From NCBI GenBank assembly GCA_003510345.1, contig DOMW01000095.1, forward strand, positions 1 through 5,337: 5,337 nt of DNA, written 5' to 3'. Below are positions 1 through 4,949 of the stretch, in pieces; positions within the stretch are counted from its first letter, which is position 1; the number at the start of each line of letters is the position of its first letter. The notes below the pieces were generated by a model, which was not told the origin of the DNA, made no database searches, and was given only the letters and a program-made list of their open reading frames with translations. The stretch comes from Clostridiales bacterium. Its GTDB lineage: Bacteria; Bacillota; Clostridia; Christensenellales; Christensenellaceae. The translations under genes and the position numbers were made by a program.

Positions 1-912
1 CGCGTCGATCTCCCGTTTGCTTCGGATAGACGCGTGCGCGCCCGCGCGTTCTGTCGCAAGCGCGCCGCATGCGCTTGCCAGCCGCAATGCCGCGCCAATC
101 TCCATGCCAGCCGAAATGCCATACGCAAACCCGGCGTTGAACGCGTCCCCGGCAGCGGTCGTATCGACGGGGTTCACGGAAAAAGCGGGCACGTCCATCT
201 CCGTTGTGCCGTCGCAGTAATACGCGCCCTTGCCCCCAAGTGTGATACAAACGCCCCTCACGCCCTTTTTCAGGAACCATTCCGCGTTTCGTTTTTTCCA
301 ATCTACAAACGGTATATCTTTCATTAAAAGCCCGGTGAAGACTTCGCTTTCCGTCTCATTAGGCGTCACGTAATCCGCGTTTTCAAACACGATATCCTCT
401 GTCGGCGTGGCGGGCGCGGGGTTGAACAATGTGGGCACGCCCGCTTTGCGCGCGATCTTCAGCCCATGGATGAGCGCGTCACGGTTTATTTCATTTTGAG
501 TGATGAGGATATCCGCGCCTTCAATGATATGCGCCGCACTGTCCAAATGTTCCGTTGTGATCATTTTATTGGCGCCGGGGTAGTAGACAAGCATGTTGTC
601 GCCTTGCCTGTCTACATAAATGGAGCAGTTACCCGTCTGTTTCCCTTCAAGTTCCTTTAGAAAATCCACGATAACGCCGCGGTCCGCAAGGCTTTGCTTC
701 ACAATGCCGCCGTTTTCGTCGCCGCCGACGCAGCCGATAAACCAGGTCTTTGCCCCGAGACTGGCGGCCTGTACGGCCTGATTGCTACCCTTGCCGCCCA
801 CATTTATGCTGAGCCCAAAGCCCTCTACCGTCTCTCCCAGCTTGGGAAGGCGGCTTGCGGACGCCACAAAGTCACGGTTGATACTTCCAAGGATCGCTAT
901 TTTTACGCTCAC
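1..912 (-). CDS. rbsK: Ribokinase (PfkB family), C-terminus cut by window edge
   Basis: This gene encodes a cytoplasmic sugar kinase that would phosphorylate D-ribose (or a close relative) at O5 using ATP. The 304 visible codons are open to the window edge. An N-terminal GSINRDFV strand is followed by the PfkB sugar-binding motif GGKGSN at residues 39-44, NPAPA at 164-168, PNETE at 184-188, and the ATP/anion-hole signature DTTAAGD with catalytic Asp253. The last visible residues, ASIRSKREIDA, match the usual ribokinase ending, so only a few codons should be missing. The start is GTG at 912, with AGGAGGA 8 bases upstream. The ATG at 920 reaches a stop after three codons. It lies 28 bases downstream of the epimerase gene on the same strand, so the two are probably co-transcribed. 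All signature residues are intact. Family assignment is secure; the true substrate could be another pentose or ketohexose, given the neighbour. Confidence 0.93.
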   Translation of the reverse strand, partial: MSVKIAILGSINRDFVASASRLPKLGETVEGFGLSINVGGKGSNQAVQAASLGAKTWFIGCVGGDENGGIVKQSLADRGVIVDFLKELEGKQTGNCSIYVDRQGDNMLVYYPGANKMITTEHLDSAAHIIEGADILITQNEINRDALIHGLKIARKAGVPTLFNPAPATPTEDIVFENADYVTPNETESEVFTGLLMKDIPFVDWKKRNAEWFLKKGVRGVCITLGGKGAYYCDGTTEMDVPAFSVNPVDTTAAGDAFNAGFAYGISAGMEIGAALRLASACGALATERAGAHASIRSKREIDA

Positions 913-920
913 AGAACCAT

Positions 921-927
921 TCCTCCT
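921..927 (-). promoter_or_regulatory. Ribosome binding site that fixes the rbsK GTG start
   Basis: The minus strand reads AGGAGGA, ending 8 bases before GTG at 912. An ATG at 920-918 directly abuts this site and opens only a three-codon frame (Met-Val-Leu-stop) whose TGA overlaps the GTG. Its zero spacing argues against use, so GTG is the start. Confidence 0.8.
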
Positions 928-940
928 GATTGATCGGCGG

Positions 941-1636
941 TTAAAGGGCAGCTTGTGCGGCCTCCCGCATTTTGGTGATATTCTGCGCCACAGTGTTTCC
1001 GCGCGCAAACAACCCTGATGTACCGCCCGTCAGTATATCCGCGCCAGCCCGCACCACCAGCGGTATCGTTTCTTCCTTTATGTTTCCGTCCGCCTGCAAG
1101 CGAACCGCAAGACCCGCCCTCTCTATCGCGTCCCGTATCCCGCGGATGTGCTCCAGGGCCTGCGGCTGCATCGTCTGCCCGGAATAGCCCGGGTTTACCG
1201 TCAGTTTGTTTACCCACGCAACTTTTTCAAAAAGCGGCATCATGTCCTCTTTAAACGCCGTTTCCGCACGCAATTGCAGTGTGGGGGTTGCCCCTGCCGC
1301 CAGCACGGCGTCGAGCGTGGCGGCGATATCGCCTTTTGATTCATAGTGTACGCCAATATAGTCCGCCCCCAGCCGGGCATATTGCTCTATAAACTTCATC
1401 GGCTCTTCCACTGCAAGATGTACTTCTATGGGCATTTCAGTGCGCGCCCGCATCGACTCCAGCAACGTTTGCCCCAGTATAAAGCATGTATTGAATGTGC
1501 CGTCCACAATATCGTAGTGGTAAAAATCAATGCCCGCCGCTTCCGTTTCCTCCATACATTTTTGCATGTGCATCATATCCATACAGGATACGGAAGCCGC
1601 GACAAGCAGTTTCTTTTCTGTCGTTACTTTCCTCAT
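941..1636 (-). CDS. Ribulose-phosphate / allulose-6-phosphate 3-epimerase family protein
   Basis: This is a 231-residue TIM-barrel protein that would epimerise a ketose phosphate at C3, such as ribulose-5-P to xylulose-5-P or allulose-6-P to fructose-6-P. Family landmarks are Ser15 in the first strand, YHYDIVDG at 39-46, VHLAV at 72-76, VNPGYSGQ at 147-154, QADGNI at 181-186 and GGTSGLF at 204-210. The expected metal ligands His40, Asp42, His73 and Asp183 are all present, and Asp42 and Asp183 also serve as the acid/base pair, so it should be active. The SCMD start and the GTSGLF phosphate loop resemble AlsE (SLMCMD, GTSGLF) more than housekeeping Rpe (SILSAD, VDGGI), which points to a catabolic paralogue. 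The methionines usually lining the Rpe pocket are Val44 and Ala75 here. The start at 1636 has AGGAAG 14 bases upstream, a long spacing. Ribokinase follows 28 bases downstream. Confidence 0.88.
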   Translation of the reverse strand: MRKVTTEKKLLVAASVSCMDMMHMQKCMEETEAAGIDFYHYDIVDGTFNTCFILGQTLLESMRARTEMPIEVHLAVEEPMKFIEQYARLGADYIGVHYESKGDIAATLDAVLAAGATPTLQLRAETAFKEDMMPLFEKVAWVNKLTVNPGYSGQTMQPQALEHIRGIRDAIERAGLAVRLQADGNIKEETIPLVVRAGADILTGGTSGLFARGNTVAQNITKMREAAQAAL

Positions 1637-1671
1637 AATTGACCGCTTATCTTCCTTTTGTGTTTTTTACT

Positions 1672-1677
1672 ATTATA
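1672..1677 (-). promoter_or_regulatory. Probable -10 box of the epimerase-rbsK operon
   Basis: The minus strand has a perfect TATAAT, placing a transcript start near 1665 and a leader of about 28 bases before the epimerase ATG. No good -35 hexamer is seen at 16-18 bases. The upstream region instead carries a tandem 11-base repeat, which would suit an activator-dependent or otherwise regulated promoter (inference). Confidence 0.45.
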
Positions 1678-1705
1678 GCATACCGTGTATTTAATATACT
1701 ATACC
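1674..1705. repeat. Tandem 11-base repeat, 21-base period, at the epimerase promoter
   Basis: On the plus strand TATAGCATACC (1674-1684) and TATACTATACC (1695-1705) match at 9 of 11 positions and start 21 bases apart, about two helical turns. The first copy overlaps the -10 box. They could be operator half-sites for a local sugar regulator or a chance product of AT-rich promoter DNA. Confidence 0.4.
1681..1698. repeat. 18-base element shared with the hpf leader (copy 1)
   Basis: TACCGTGTATTTAATATA sits just upstream of the epimerase -10 box as read on the minus strand, so relative to the gene it controls it is in the opposite orientation to the copy at 4219-4236. The two copies differ at one position. 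Confidence 0.45.
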
Positions 1706-1714
1706 ATAAACGTG

Positions 1715-2410
1715 TTACTCCTTGATCCACCCGTACCGCCGCCACCACGTTTTATCAAGCGCAAACCAGTCGGGCAGCGTATCCAGTTTTTTCATCATCC
1801 TTTTCATCATAAAGAAAGTAACGCGCTTAGACAGGCCGCGCTTGGCCTTGCCCGCTTTTTTCACTGTTTTGCGCGCTATGATCTCTGTTCTGCGAAGGAT
1901 CTCCAGTTTCTTTTCTTCCGTGATATCATTCCAGTTTGTCGCCATCACAGAAAAAGCAAGGCGGTAGCTTTTTGCCGCGCCCCACCCCCAAAAGTTCTTT
2001 CCCAGGCTTTTGGTAACACCCTTTGCGCCAACGCCGCCGGTCGTGGATATCGCCACGCCAATCTTGGATGTCATAGCCGGGTGCGGGCGGTGGAGCAGCC
2101 ACCGGTACCCCAAATGCTCGAGAAAGCTTTGCATCGATCCGCTGATCCCCATGCAGTAGGTCGGCGAATCGAGTATCACCACATCCGCCCGCTCGATGGA
2201 CGAAATGACCGGGTGTACTTGTTCATAGTGCGGGCAGTGTTCCTCGCCCTTCGCAAAACAGGTAAAACAACCGGCGCAAGACGGGAATCCCGCCACAGTG
2301 AACTCGTCTGCCTCCGTGCCCGGTTCTTGTTTTTTGATCTCGTTTAGCAGCATCGTGGCAATGGCACGCGTGCTGCCACCATGCTTGCTGTGGATCGCCG
2401 TTATTTTCAT
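1715..2410 (-). CDS. Flavodoxin-fold FMN oxidoreductase with a four-cysteine, Isf-like motif
   Basis: This 231-residue protein belongs to the flavodoxin / NADPH-dependent FMN reductase superfamily and is probably a cytoplasmic or membrane-associated electron carrier or reductase. The N-terminal strand MKITAIHSKHGGSTR holds the FMN phosphate loop. Cys45, Cys48, Cys51 and Cys59 form a CX2CX2CX7C pattern, close to the compact cluster motif of iron-sulfur flavoproteins. SPTYCMGISGSMQSF (82-96) is the isoalloxazine-contacting segment, and STTGGVGAKG (122-131) is a second flavin loop. From about residue 178 to the end lies an unusual tail rich in Lys/Arg, Met and Trp, ending near TWWRRYGW, which suggests an amphipathic, membrane- or nucleic-acid-facing helix (inference). 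The start at 2410 has GGAGGA 7 bases upstream; a longer in-frame extension to 2548 would run through the promoter and is rejected. Partner and substrate are unknown. Confidence 0.85.
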   Translation of the reverse strand: MKITAIHSKHGGSTRAIATMLLNEIKKQEPGTEADEFTVAGFPSCAGCFTCFAKGEEHCPHYEQVHPVISSIERADVVILDSPTYCMGISGSMQSFLEHLGYRWLLHRPHPAMTSKIGVAISTTGGVGAKGVTKSLGKNFWGWGAAKSYRLAFSVMATNWNDITEEKKLEILRRTEIIARKTVKKAGKAKRGLSKRVTFFMMKRMMKKLDTLPDWFALDKTWWRRYGWIKE

Positions 2411-2443
2411 TGTGGGTTCCTCCGGTTTTGTATATTTTGTTGC

Positions 2444-2472
2444 AGTATACCGCAGCCGGTTTTTAAGCACAA
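2444..2472 (-). promoter_or_regulatory. Promoter of the flavoprotein gene
   Basis: The minus strand reads TTGTGC (2472-2467), a 17-base spacer, then TATACT (2449-2444). The expected transcript start, near 2437, lies 27 bases before the ATG at 2410, leaving room for the GGAGGA site. It therefore separates this gene from anything upstream. Confidence 0.55.
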
Positions 2473-2540
2473 CACATACGCGGGAAGTGGTAGGGTTTGA
2501 ACGGCAAACGGGGGATGTTCCAGTGGGAAGCGGCAGGGAC

Positions 2541-2574
2541 AAAAGCAAAATCGCGCACCATCATCGATGCGCGA
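2541..2574 (-). terminator. Minus-strand terminator-like hairpin (second of a tandem pair)
   Basis: On the minus strand the 7-base stem TCGCGCA / TGCGCGA (2574-2568 with 2557-2551) has a 10-base loop and is followed by TTTTGCTTTT (2550-2541). An outer CGGCAG/CTGCCG pair (2531-2536 with 2583-2588) could enclose both the hairpin and its U-tract, giving an alternative fold. It sits just upstream of the flavoprotein promoter and would block read-through into it. Confidence 0.55.
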
Positions 2575-2610
2575 CATACCCGCTGCCGTCACTTTTCAGG
2601 CTTGAACGTA

Positions 2611-2645
2611 AAAGAAAAACGGTATGTGGGGAAACATACCGTTTT
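2611..2645 (-). terminator. Strong hairpin terminator after the reductase-like gene
   Basis: A perfect 12-base stem (2616-2627 with 2634-2645, core ACGGTATGT / ACATACCGT) closes a 6-base loop GGGGAA. Read on the minus strand it ends in TTTTTCTTT, a good U-tract. The plus strand ends in TTTTCTATT, so it may work both ways. It is about 155 bases past the reductase stop codon and is the first convincing terminator there. Confidence 0.75.
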
Positions 2646-2801
2646 CTATTAAGAGGAGAAAAAGTTTAACATATAAGATTCGTCAGCAATAACCGCTTGG
2701 AATCTCTTTTATATAATACCCATAGTTTAACACATACTAACAAAAAAATGAAATTAATTTAATAATTTTTTTATACTTTTATTGCGGAAACGTAATATTT
2801 C
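2646..2801. other. AT-rich gene-less spacer with a bulged dyad and flanking 9-base direct repeat
   Basis: No coding frame is convincing here; with 2411-2645 it makes a 391-base gap holding only promoter and terminators. AGATTC (2676-2681) pairs with GAATCT (2700-2705), extended past a 4-base bulge by ATATA (2671-2675) with TATAT (2710-2714). The 9-base sequence AGTTTAACA occurs on both sides, at 2663-2671 and 2724-2732. Next to the reductase stop codon, 2741-2780 is almost pure A/T. It is most likely the reductase 3' untranslated region. Confidence 0.4.
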
Positions 2802-3674
2802 TTAGCGATACTCGCCCTGCCACAGGCTGGGTTCCACAATGTGCTGGGCCGTCATGGCAAATTCATCCGCCAATTCCCGCAGCGCCGTGTGATCCATATC
2901 TTCCTCAAAATCACGGATCCCCTGTTTGAGCTGGGTCAGGTCGCGCGGGCTGAATACCACCATGCCAATGCGCGGCTGTGTCTTGGCGAAATTCAGCAGC
3001 ACCCGCAACCGGGAAACCCCATGAAATTCACAAAATGAATCCAGCCGGTGAATGATCGGCTGCGCGTCACGCAGTTTGCGCGGCACTTCCGATTCATCCA
3101 GCAACAGCAAACCTTGCAGCGTGATATTGCGCGCGTGTATCTCTTTTTTGCATTTTGCAAGGCGCGCGTCCATCCTTGTATCCAGAATATTGTACGGAAT
3201 CTGTATAATGTCTACGTGCGGCGAGTGTGAAACAGCATCAAACTGCGCGGGCGTTGATACGGATATCCCCGTTTTTTTTGTCAGCCGGTCGCTTTTCAGG
3301 CGCGCAAGCGCTTCTAACGCCGCTTCGTCCTGTGCGTATTCGCCGTTATGAAACAGGCAGCCGTCCGCTTCACGCACACCGAGGTTGGAAAGGCTTCTTT
3401 TTATGTTTTGCTTAAGTGTTTTGTAATAATCTTCGGGCGCAACGCTAAAAAGCGCGCCCGGCCTTATCCTTGTGATAATGTTCAGCGTTTTGCGGTCGGC
3501 CTTTTTTATAAAAGGCGCGAGGGCCTTTTCAAGCTCGTCGTACGCGTTGGCAGTATTGAAAGAGCGTATCCCATGAGAAAGCGCGTATTCCAGCATCTTA
3601 TCCGCTTCCACCCTGCTCTTTGCGAAAGCGCCGAATTGCATCCCTATTTGGATAGTTCCAATACAAAGCTCCAT
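2802..3674 (-). CDS. Aldo/keto reductase-like protein with altered catalytic tetrad
   Basis: This 290-residue protein has the (beta/alpha)8 aldo/keto reductase plan: MELCIGTIQIGMQFG as first strand, FNTANAYDE at 39-47, LFHN at 107-110 and IQIPYNILDTRMD at about 157-169, the last being a hallmark of the family (usually VQVPYNLLDRR). The family would reduce carbonyls with NADPH, but two of the four usual catalytic residues differ: Asp is Asn40 (AAT) and Lys is Arg69 (AGG), while Tyr45 and His109 remain. The glycine and serine that usually follow the catalytic tyrosine are also lost. Either activity is altered or the fold has another role; the frame itself is intact, so it is not a decayed gene. 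I chose Met at 3674 over the first ATG at 3716, because AAGGGG lies 9 bases upstream and a good promoter overlaps the longer start. The gene stands alone, divergent from the hpf RNA. Confidence 0.82.
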   Translation of the reverse strand: MELCIGTIQIGMQFGAFAKSRVEADKMLEYALSHGIRSFNTANAYDELEKALAPFIKKADRKTLNIITRIRPGALFSVAPEDYYKTLKQNIKRSLSNLGVREADGCLFHNGEYAQDEAALEALARLKSDRLTKKTGISVSTPAQFDAVSHSPHVDIIQIPYNILDTRMDARLAKCKKEIHARNITLQGLLLLDESEVPRKLRDAQPIIHRLDSFCEFHGVSRLRVLLNFAKTQPRIGMVVFSPRDLTQLKQGIRDFEEDMDHTALRELADEFAMTAQHIVEPSLWQGEYR

Positions 3675-3683
3675 ACGCCCGCA

Positions 3684-3689
3684 CCCCTT
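3684..3689 (-). promoter_or_regulatory. Ribosome binding site supporting the 3674 start
   Basis: AAGGGG on the minus strand lies 9 bases before ATG at 3674. The earlier in-frame ATG at 3716 has only a T-rich stretch before it and no such site. Confidence 0.55.
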
Positions 3690-3706
3690 GCTTTCCCTTT
3701 TTTTAA

Positions 3707-3735
3707 AGAATAACATAGCAAAAAAGGGCAGTCAA
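3707..3735 (-). promoter_or_regulatory. Promoter of the reductase-like gene
   Basis: The minus strand has TTGACT (3735-3730), a 17-base spacer and TATTCT (3712-3707). The transcript would begin near 3700, downstream of the ATG at 3716, leaving a leader of about 25 bases to the ATG at 3674. It is divergent from the plus-strand promoter at 3768-3796, with 32 bases between the two -35 boxes. Confidence 0.6.
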
Positions 3736-3767
3736 CCGCCATCCTGTAAATCATTCCCAGTGTTTGA

Positions 3768-3796
3768 TTGTTTTTTGAAATAGAATAGGATATAAT
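3768..3796 (+). promoter_or_regulatory. Promoter of the structured RNA / hpf unit
   Basis: TTGTTT (3768-3773), a 17-base spacer and a perfect TATAAT (3791-3796) predict a transcript starting near 3803, just before the first drawable helix strand of the RNA at 3807. Confidence 0.65.
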
Positions 3797-3802
3797 GGTC
3801 GA

Positions 3803-4217
3803 AACAGGTTCCGCGCTTCTGTGTCCGTGGTTGCAAGCCGATGCCAGTCGCAGGCAAAGCGGCCCACGTAAGCAATGTAAAAATTGTGAGCATAGTGCGG
3901 CTAGATGTAAGACCGTCCGGGGCTATGACCCCGAGAGGAGCAGTAGTGCGGGCAGGCGCCCGTGCGAACCTTCCGGGCGGCGTATGTGGGGGAAAAGACC
4001 AGGTCGGGCAGAGCGGCGGAACCTTCAAAGTAAGCGCTGATTAAAGCGGATTCGTGGATTTCCGGGCAATTTTTGTTCGTGGCAGTGTCGGCAGGTTCCG
4101 TTCCTAGCAGCGCTAAGAGCGGGTTCTGGCGGCGCTGGCACGGACGAAAAGGGCCGGAAAGACGTGTGGCCTGAATTGATCAGTGGTTACTTTAAGTTTT
4201 CTATTGCACGGGGAACC
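3803..4217 (+). ncRNA. Large structured noncoding RNA upstream of hpf, probable raiA-type RNA
   Basis: This stretch of about 415 bases lies between a strong promoter and hpf and has no credible gene; its short frames lack ribosome binding sites and protein-like composition. Helices seen by eye: closing GGTTCC 3807-3812 with GGAACC 4212-4217, then TGTGT 3820-3824 with GCACG 4206-4210; CGTGG 3826-3830 with CCACG 3864-3868, enclosing GCCG 3837-3840 / CGGC 3860-3863 and TGCC 3842-3845 / GGCA 3853-3856; GCAAT 3872-3876 with ATTGT 3883-3887; CGGGG 3918-3922 with CCCCG 3929-3933; an 8-base stem 3946-3953 with 3958-3965 around AGGC; CGGAACCT 4017-4024 with AGGTTCCG 4093-4100; TTCGTG 4076-4081 with CACGGA 4139-4144; CAGCGC 4108-4113 with GCGCTG 4132-4137; and GGGCC 4151-4155 with GGCCT 4168-4172. 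The raiA assignment rests on position before hpf/raiA and on size and complexity, not on recalled consensus bases. RNase P, tmRNA and SRP RNA signatures are absent. The 3' end is uncertain, and read-through into hpf is likely. Confidence 0.7.
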
Positions 4218-4218
4218 C

Positions 4219-4236
4219 TACCGTGTATTTAACATA
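4219..4236. repeat. 18-base element shared with the epimerase promoter (copy 2)
   Basis: TACCGTGTATTTAACATA in the hpf leader matches 1681-1698 (TACCGTGTATTTAATATA) at 17 of 18 positions. It lies between the end of the RNA and the hpf ribosome binding site. A weak promoter, TTGCAC (4204-4209), 16 bases, TATTTA (4226-4231), overlaps it and could give hpf its own transcript, but the fit is poor. Confidence 0.45.
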
Positions 4237-4241
4237 ACAAG

Positions 4242-4247
4242 AAGGAG
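4242..4247 (+). promoter_or_regulatory. Ribosome binding site that fixes the hpf start
   Basis: AAGGAG lies 9 bases before ATG at 4257. The in-frame TTG at 4248 touches the site directly and cannot be the start. Confidence 0.85.
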
Positions 4248-4256
4248 TTGAGCAGA

Positions 4257-4790
4257 ATGAAAGTAAATATTTCCGGAAAGAACATGGAGGTATCGGACTA
4301 TCTGCGCGATGTGGTAGAGAAAAAAGCGCAAAAGCTGGAACGCTATTTCAAGCCGGGCACGGAAATGAACGTCACGCTTTCCATTGAAAAATCCAGGCAC
4401 ATCGCGGAAGTGACCGTGCTGTTCGATGGTATCGTGCTGCGGGGCGAGGAAGCGACAGGCGATATGTATTCCTCCATCGACGTTGTTTTGAAAAAGCTGG
4501 AGCGGCAGATACGCAAACACCGCACCAGGCTGGAGCGCCGCCTTCGGGACGACGCGTTTGAATCGGGTACTGTATATGATTATTATGAGGGTGAGCACCC
4601 GGAAGAAGACGGCCCGCAGATCGTGCGCAACAAAAAATTTGTGGCGCAGCCAATGGATATCGACGACGCCGTCATGCAAATGGAGCTTTTGGGGCACAGT
4701 TTTTTTGTATTCCGCAATTCGCACAACAATGAAGTCAATGTACTCTATAAGCGTTCGGATGGCGACTATGGGCTGATCGAGCCGATTTGA
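4257..4790 (+). CDS. hpf: Long-form ribosome hibernation promoting factor
   Basis: This 177-residue protein binds the 30S decoding region and pairs idle 70S ribosomes into 100S dimers in stationary phase or stress. Residues 1 to about 97 form the S30AE/RaiA domain, starting MKVNISGKNMEVSDYLRDVV and including the basic helix KKLERQIRKHRTRLERR (79-95). A variable acidic linker with EGEHPEEDG (111-119) follows. Residues about 121-177 are the C-terminal dimerisation domain with the signature QMELLGHSFFVF (141-152) and the ending DGDYGLIEPI, which makes it the long form used by Firmicutes rather than short HPF or YfiA. Length and domain order are normal and no key segment is missing. It lies 39 bases after the structured RNA and ends 19 bases before a strong terminator, so RNA and hpf probably share one transcript. 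Confidence 0.96.
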   Translation: MKVNISGKNMEVSDYLRDVVEKKAQKLERYFKPGTEMNVTLSIEKSRHIAEVTVLFDGIVLRGEEATGDMYSSIDVVLKKLERQIRKHRTRLERRLRDDAFESGTVYDYYEGEHPEEDGPQIVRNKKFVAQPMDIDDAVMQMELLGHSFFVFRNSHNNEVNVLYKRSDGDYGLIEPI

Positions 4791-4809
4791 CAGATTTTTT
4801 AGGTTTGGC

Positions 4810-4838
4810 AAGGCCCGCAAACGCGGGCCTTTTGTTTT
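4810..4838 (+). terminator. Strong intrinsic terminator of hpf
   Basis: AAGGCCCGC (4810-4818), loop AAAC and GCGGGCCTT (4823-4831) form a GC-rich stem, followed by TTTTGTTTT (4830-4838). It ends the structured RNA / hpf unit. Confidence 0.9.
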
Positions 4839-4867
4839 GGTGTTAGATGGAATAGCCCAAAAGTGAA

Positions 4868-4903
4868 AACAACAGGGACATGAAAAAACTGTTTCGTGTT
4901 GTT
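4868..4903. repeat. Inverted repeat upstream of the transposase fragment
   Basis: AACAACA (4868-4874) pairs with TGTTGTT (4897-4903) across a 22-base loop. It lies between the hpf terminator and the IS fragment and could be a remnant of an element end or a chance hairpin. No matching partner end is visible in the window. Confidence 0.3.
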
Positions 4904-4949
4904 GTTGCGGGGGAGTGGCAAAAGGCTCCGTGAAATGATATAATAAAAA

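Noticed and set aside
1685..2347. 220-codon plus-strand open frame opposite the flavoprotein
   Set aside because: It is antisense to a well-supported flavodoxin-fold gene, has no ribosome binding site and has shadow-like composition.
2489..2512. tRNA T-arm look-alike (GTTCAAAC on the minus strand)
   Set aside because: The flanking bases do not form a five-pair T-stem and no acceptor or anticodon arm is found.
2411..2548. N-terminal extension of the flavoprotein to an ATG at 2548
   Set aside because: The extension crosses the promoter and the GGAGGA site and resembles no family sequence; the FMN loop begins right after Met at 2410.
2411..2645. T-box or riboswitch leader for the flavoprotein gene
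   Set aside because: No T-box core or known aptamer motif is seen, and the likely promoter lies downstream of the hairpins, so they would not be in the leader.
3795..4044. Short plus-strand reading frames inside the structured RNA
   Set aside because: They lack ribosome binding sites, overlap each other in several frames, are Arg/Gly-rich as expected from GC-rich structured RNA, and match no family I know.
3803..4217. RNase P RNA, tmRNA or SRP RNA
   Set aside because: The GAGGAAAGTCC and ACAGAA cores of RNase P RNA, the tRNA-like ends of tmRNA and the GGTCCGGAAGGAAGCAG core of SRP RNA are absent. GACCAGGTCGGG at 3997-4008 only briefly resembles the SRP region.
4248..4256. TTG start adding three codons to hpf
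   Set aside because: The TTG directly abuts the AAGGAG site; ATG at 4257 has proper spacing and matches the family start.
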